From Pyrus communis (Eukaryota > Streptophyta > Magnoliopsida > Rosales > Rosaceae), in contig NC_084806.1 in the NCBI RefSeq assembly GCF_963583255.1, positions 25,950,735 through 26,014,734 of the forward strand: a stretch of 64,000 nt of DNA, given 5' to 3'. Shown here in pieces: positions 59,688-64,000 of this stretch. Made by a program: the position numbers and the translations under genes. Position 1 is the stretch's first letter, and each line of letters begins with the position of its first letter. The notes beneath the pieces were generated by a model that saw nothing but the letters and a program-made list of their open reading frames with translations, did not search any database and was not told where the DNA came from.

Positions 59688-60935
59688 GCTTAAATGTTAG
59701 AATGGTCCCTGTGTTTTAGTCATTGGGTCAATTTAGTCATTGTCTTTTCAATTTGGCCAATTTGGTTCTTGTGTTTATCTCTGTAAGCACATTTTCATCT
59801 AATTTCTGTAAAAAAAAAATTAATTAATTTTTATAAACTTATTTATAAAATTATTTATTTGATTTAAAATATTTAAAAGTGAAACAAAATAAAAAATTAA
59901 AAGAAAAATTATTCTCCTCCCAATTCTCCAACCTCCTCCCTAACGATACCCCTTCTTTTTTTTCTATGTCACAACCTTAATCATTTTTCAGATTAGAGGT
60001 TTTATGTCACATCCCGTCCCGGGACGGATCACTTCCCGGCCCCGCTCTACCACCGTAGCACGATATTGTCCGCTTTGGGCTTACCATTCATTCACTGTTT
60101 TGTTTTTGGGAACTCACGAGCAACTTCCCAGTGGGTCACTCATCATGGGATTGCTCTAGTCCTCTTCTTGCTTAACTTCAGAGTTCCTACGAAACCCGAA
60201 GCCAGTGAGCTTCCAAAAGGCCTCGTGCTAGGTAGGGATGGGAATATACATTTAAGGATCACTCCCCTGGGCGATGTGGGATGTCACAATCCACGGCCTC
60301 GTGCTAGGTAGGGATGGGAATATACATTTAAGGATCACTCCCCTAGGCGATGTGGGATGTCACAATCCACCCCCTTTAGGGGCCCGATGTCCTCGTCGGC
60401 ACACACGCGGCCAGGATTAGGCTCTGATACCAAATTGTCACATCCCCGCCCGGACGGGACCACTTCCCGGGCCCGCTCCACCACCGTAGCACGATATTGT
60501 CCACTTTGGGCCCTGACCATGCCCTCACGGTTTTGTTTTTGGGAACTCACGAGCAACTTCCCAGTGGGTCACCCATCATGGGATTGCTCAAGCCCCCTTC
60601 TCGCTTAACTTTGGAGTTCCTACGGAACCCGAAGCCAGTGAGCTCCCAAAAGGCCTCGTTCTAGGTAGGGATGGGAATATATATTTAAGGATCACTCCCC
60701 TGGGCGATGTGGGATGTCACATTTTATCTCTTATATGTGTTATTTCTCATTTATTTGCATTTTTCTGTAAAGAGAAAGAGTAATTATATCTCTTATAATT
60801 TTTCTTATGAATTTTTTAACAGAGATTGAATAAAATGTCATGAATTAGCTAATAGAGACAAACACGATGACTAAATTAGCCAAATCGAAAACACGGGAAC
60901 TAAATTGGCCATATGACTTAACACATAGAACATTT
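59688..60935. mobile_element. MITE-like element interrupted by Cassandra
   Basis: The left segment AATGTTAGAATGGTCCCTGTG...CAATTTAGTCATTG (59690-59745) and the right segment 60855-60930 are imperfect inverted repeats sharing the AATTTAGTCAT and CCGTGTTTT-type blocks. Cassandra copy 3 sits between them. Non-coding. Confidence 0.5.
60005..60721 (-). mobile_element. Cassandra TRIM (copy 3)
   Basis: LTRs at 60005-60288 and 60436-60721, minus-strand 5S-rRNA-derived block in each, tRNA-iMet primer site at 60420-60432, and a perfect TTTTA duplication (60000-60004 and 60722-60726). A 76-bp tandem duplication (60219-60294, 60295-60370) covers the inner LTR end and the first bases of the internal region. 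Confidence 0.92.
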
Positions 60936-61035
60936 TGATATTTACACGTTATTGAACTCTTGAGTAATAATTTAATCATCAATATCCATTGATTTCTCTA
61001 GCATTATCTTTGAGGAAATGCAAATATTTTATATA

Positions 61036-61188
61036 AGGAAAACTAATGAAAATGACTTGAAAACTTTGAGTTTTAACGATAAGGACAAAATAAAAGGTAA
61101 AGTGAATAGTACATGATTGATTTTTTAGTGTAAAAATATGATTTTTCGTTAAAGTGAATAGTACCAAAAACTTTTCGTTAAATTTCTC
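61036..61188. mobile_element. Intact Mutator-type MITE
   Basis: 153 bp flanked by the 9-bp duplication TTTTATATA (61027-61035 and 61189-61197). Contains the phrases AACGATAAGGACAAAAT and TTTTTCGTTAAAGTGAATAG. It is the reference for the split MITE that bounds the pararetrovirus at 5517 and 18908. Confidence 0.75.
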
Positions 61189-61249
61189 TTTTATATATCA
61201 TTAGGAGAAAAAGTGAATTTCCGGTAGGTTTTGGGATATGCACTAAAAA

Positions 61250-61542
61250 GGACCAGGATCCTCTCCTAATCTAAGGATGAGGATCCTCATGACCAAAGGA
61301 TGTGGGCCGTTGGATGAAAATCCAACTGCTACAAACAGGGGTCCTTTAAAGTTATAATAATTATAACAATTGGATTTTCATCCAACTACCCACATCCCTT
61401 GGTCATAAGGATTTCATCCAACGGTTACAAACAGGGGGTCCTTTTAAAGTTATAATAATTATAACCGTTAGATTTTTATCCAACAGCTTACATCCCTTGA
61501 TCATAAGGATTCTCATCCTTAGATTAGGACAGATCCTGATCC
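61250..61542. mobile_element. Mutator-type MITE with GGACCAGGATCC ends
   Basis: 293 bp. Inverted ends GGACCAGGATCC and (reverse complement) GGATCAGGATCTG extend through CCTAATCTAAGGATGAG; perfect 9-bp duplication CACTAAAAA at 61241-61249 and 61543-61551. Internally it repeats the block GTCCTTT(T)AAAGTTATAATAATTAT twice. It lies immediately upstream of the APRR2-like transcript. Confidence 0.85.
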
Positions 61543-61599
61543 CACTAAAAATAGTTCTTAGAGAGAGAAATTTTATATTGGCCTGTAAAAGAGAGAACC

Positions 61600-62739
61600 T
61601 ATGCATATTCTGTGGTCCGTAAACACCCGATGGTAAATGCGGGCAGAGGAGGTCTCAGACAGCCTTCAGAAAACGTACTCAAGCCTCTCTCTCTCTCTCT
61701 CTCACTCTCTCTCTTTCTCTCTCTCTCTGTTATAACTTATAAGCAGCTTTCTATATACATCCAAGAAGTGGAAGAGGACCTGAAAGAGGAGGGAGAAAAA
61801 GCCTTTTCTTTCCACAATTGAGGTGACAGTTTTTATCCATTTGTGTTTGGTAAAGAGTAAGAGAGATTTTATCTTTCACTGCATTTTCTTTGACCGACAT
61901 CGATCGTGTTAGTGTATGTGTTTAACTTTTTCGCTTTGGGGAACTTACTCTTAAGCTATATTATAGTGCTGTCTTTTCTGGAGCTTTTGAGCTTAATTAT
62001 ACGTCCGTGCATGCCTTTGCCTAAGTTGTGAAGTCTGTTGTTTTAGTTTTCACTCTCAAGAATTTCCCAGTTTTTGTTTCAGACGGTATTGCCTTTTTTT
62101 AAGTTAACCTCATCATTTTCTTCTAGATGATAAAGATCTTACATATACTACTGTCTGTTGTTTTAGTTTTCACTCTCAAGAATTTCCCATTTTCTTGTAC
62201 CTTTCACAAGTTTTTATTTATTTGACAAAGATCTTACAATTGGTTTTTGTCTATCTGTAGTTCTGGAAAATTAGCATTAGCAAATAAGATCTTCAGACTT
62301 GGGTAAAATCTCTCTCTACTTGTTCCAATTGAGAACTCTTATCATCTGGTTTCTGTCTAATTTCTTCTTTCTTCTATCTTTTTTTTCTTTTCCAGAAAAT
62401 AACAAAAAAGTGGTAGAAAATAAGACCTAATGCATAATTTGAATAATGGGGTGTCCCTAGATTTCCAAAATGTACTAGGAATCTATAAGTTAGCAGCACC
62501 CCAGTTTATAAATTGTTTAGTCTATTGTGATTTACTTACTCATATGGTTTATTTTATTTACCTTGATATTGTCAGATCAAGAAAAGATGGTTGGCTAAAC
62601 AATCTTTTATTTTTACTTTTATAAATCTCGTTTTGATTAATCTTGCAGAGTTGATTAATTAGATGGTGTTGGTTAAAAGCTGTGATCTGCAACAGCAGTA
62701 CGCAAGGACAGCAGCCTGAGAAAGGATGCCAAACCAGCT
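61600..62739 (+). promoter_or_regulatory. 5' leader of the APRR2-like gene with leader intron and uORF
   Basis: A (CT)n-rich leader (61685-61730) is followed by a likely leader intron from GAG|GTGACA at about 61822 to TTGCAG at 62648. The second leader exon carries a complete 18-codon upstream ORF, ATG at 62663 and TGA at 62717-62719, ending 20 nt before the main ATG. A 40-bp direct repeat (CTGTTGTTTTAGTTTTCACT type) occurs in the intron near 62036 and 62156. Confidence 0.5.
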
Positions 62740-63873
62740 ATGGTTTGCACTGCCAATGATTTGCAGCAGTGGAACGATTTCCCGAAGGGCCTCAGAGTTC
62801 TTCTGCTTGATGGAGACACCACTTCTGCTTCCCAGATAAGATCAAACCTTGAGGCAATGGATTATATTGGTTAGAGATTATTTCTTTCTTGGCAAAACAA
62901 TTTTGTTTCCGAAACTAGAAACATATTAATTTCACTTTTTTCTCATTTGTTCATTATCATTCCAGGAGTATGCTGGTCTCCATTTTCAAAAGCATCTTAA
63001 TTATAATGCTTGTTTATATAGATGCATTCTCTATTTCGTTTAGATGTCGATTTGGATTTTAGTCGTATGGAGCTTAGGAAGCTACCTGACCATGGAAGAA
63101 GGATCAATGCTTGCAATTCTCAACCCCACCATTGGTTTTATTTCCCTTTTTGTTTTGTTTACGTTTTTTGTTAAAATGAATAGTTGGCTAGGTGTTTGAG
63201 TTAAAATAATGTAACTCTCTGAGCTAAACAGATGTGTTGAATGCAGGGAAAAAAAATTTAAGCTGTTTAGATCTAAATAGCTTAATGACATATATAGTAG
63301 TGCTGGTTTAATTCTAAATGACTATACTGCTTTAGTTTAATCTGTTTGTTTCGCTGTTTGGCTTGCATATACACATTTTGGGTAACATTATTGTGTTGAT
63401 TGCAGTTACTGAATTCTGCAATGAAACCGAAGCATTGTCAGCATTTTCAAGCAACCCTGAAAGTTTCCATGTTGCAATTATTGAGGTAATGAACTTAAAA
63501 CGAAACTATAACGTAATTTTGTTATTTTCAAAGAAGTTTAACATGCTTCTGCAGAGCAATGATTCTTAATAGCTAATTTAAATGTTTTGATGACAAAAGC
63601 AATCCACTCTGTTCATTGGTCCCAGGTAAATGCAAACAATGGCCATTGGGGTTTCCAATTTCTTGAAACTGCTAAAGAGTTGCCTATCATTAGTAAGTTC
63701 AGAAAGTAATTCTAACCATTTTAAGTTCGCCATGAAACTGTGTTCTGAATTTTGTGATTTTTAGTTCGTTTCTATTTTAGTTCTTTAATCATTTTGTTTG
63801 TTAACCCGCTTAGTTCTTTCTTACAGTGACTTCAAACATTCATTGCCTGAGCACCATGATGAAGTGTATAGCA
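62740..63873 (+). CDS. APRR2: APRR2-type pseudo-response regulator, N-terminal exons (partial)
   Basis: Four coding exons, 62740-62869, 63406-63485, 63626-63692 and 63827-63873, all with matching phases, give the first 108 residues; the gene continues past the window. The sequence begins [20 protein letters not shown] and forms a receiver-like domain: the LLLDGD acidic pocket, then AIIEV where the phosphate-accepting aspartate of true receivers is replaced by glutamate, then TMMKCIA. APRR2 proteins pair this pseudo-receiver with a C-terminal GARP/Myb DNA-binding domain (beyond the window) and are related to GLK factors that promote chloroplast development and fruit pigmentation. The last donor seen is GCA|GTAAGC at 63874. 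Identification by N-terminal similarity and architecture. Confidence 0.88.
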
Positions 63874-64000
63874 GTAAGCTATCTTCTCTGACCTGTTAAT
63901 TAACGCTTCAATGGAACCGACAATTTTGTGATTCAAGTTTAGCTCTACCGTTTTAATACTCAAACCACAACTGAAGTTTCTAACTTCATTTCCCTCATAT

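Overview
This is eukaryotic plant nuclear DNA: spliced genes with GT-AG introns, an AT-rich background, plant Ty3 and Ty1 retroelements, hAT, Mutator and Harbinger MITEs, Helitrons, and three insertions of the 5S-rRNA-bearing TRIM Cassandra. The repeat families and gene sequences fit Rosaceae, most likely an apple or pear relative; that placement is inference from recognised repeats, not a database match.

Host genes. (1) At 155-3389 (minus) lies a broken copy of the phosphoacetylglucosamine mutase gene (AGM1/DRT101 type) with a frameshift, a nonsense codon and a Cassandra element next to a splice acceptor. (2) At 3990-4277 (plus) is a compact GC-rich 95-residue protein of unknown function. 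(3) From about 21390 to 32400 (plus) lies an apparently intact PMT14-type methyltransferase gene, six coding exons encoding 615 residues. (4) From about 61600 beyond the right edge (plus) lies the 5' part of an APRR2-type pseudo-response regulator. The PMT14 and APRR2 homologues are neighbours in Arabidopsis (At4g18030/At4g18020), so the 30 kb between them here is an ancestral interval inflated by transposons.

Mobile layer. About 5517-18908 is a nested block. A genome-length, decayed endogenous caulimovirid-like pararetrovirus (promoter/leader, tRNA-Met primer site, coat-like region with zinc knuckle, protease, reverse transcriptase, RNase H, downstream ORFs) is interrupted by a three-LTR Cassandra (7661-8653), a 121-bp MITE (9324-9444) and a 4.3-kb hAT-type element (12200-16519) that carries nine tandem copies of a 340-bp repeat. 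The outer ends look like two halves of a Mutator-type MITE with a 9-bp target duplication. PMT14 intron 5 (26031-31974) contains three nested Helitron-like elements, two of them head to head as a near-perfect palindrome with arms of about 2.3 kb.

The centre-right (33-47 kb) is degraded retroelement sequence: SINE-like pieces, a hAT element, a Ty1-copia RT remnant and a minus-strand Ty3 Tat-like element with an antisense extra ORF. At 47767-57037 is a complete but mutated chromodomain Ty3 retrotransposon (Tekay/Del-like) with 2.16-kb LTRs and a TTGGT duplication. All nine of its in-frame stops fall where glutamine is expected. 57-61.6 kb holds several MITEs and a third Cassandra.

No bacterial-type operon, CRISPR array or tRNA gene was seen. 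The most unusual structures are the MITE-flanked pararetrovirus, the satellite-bearing hAT element and the Helitron palindrome.
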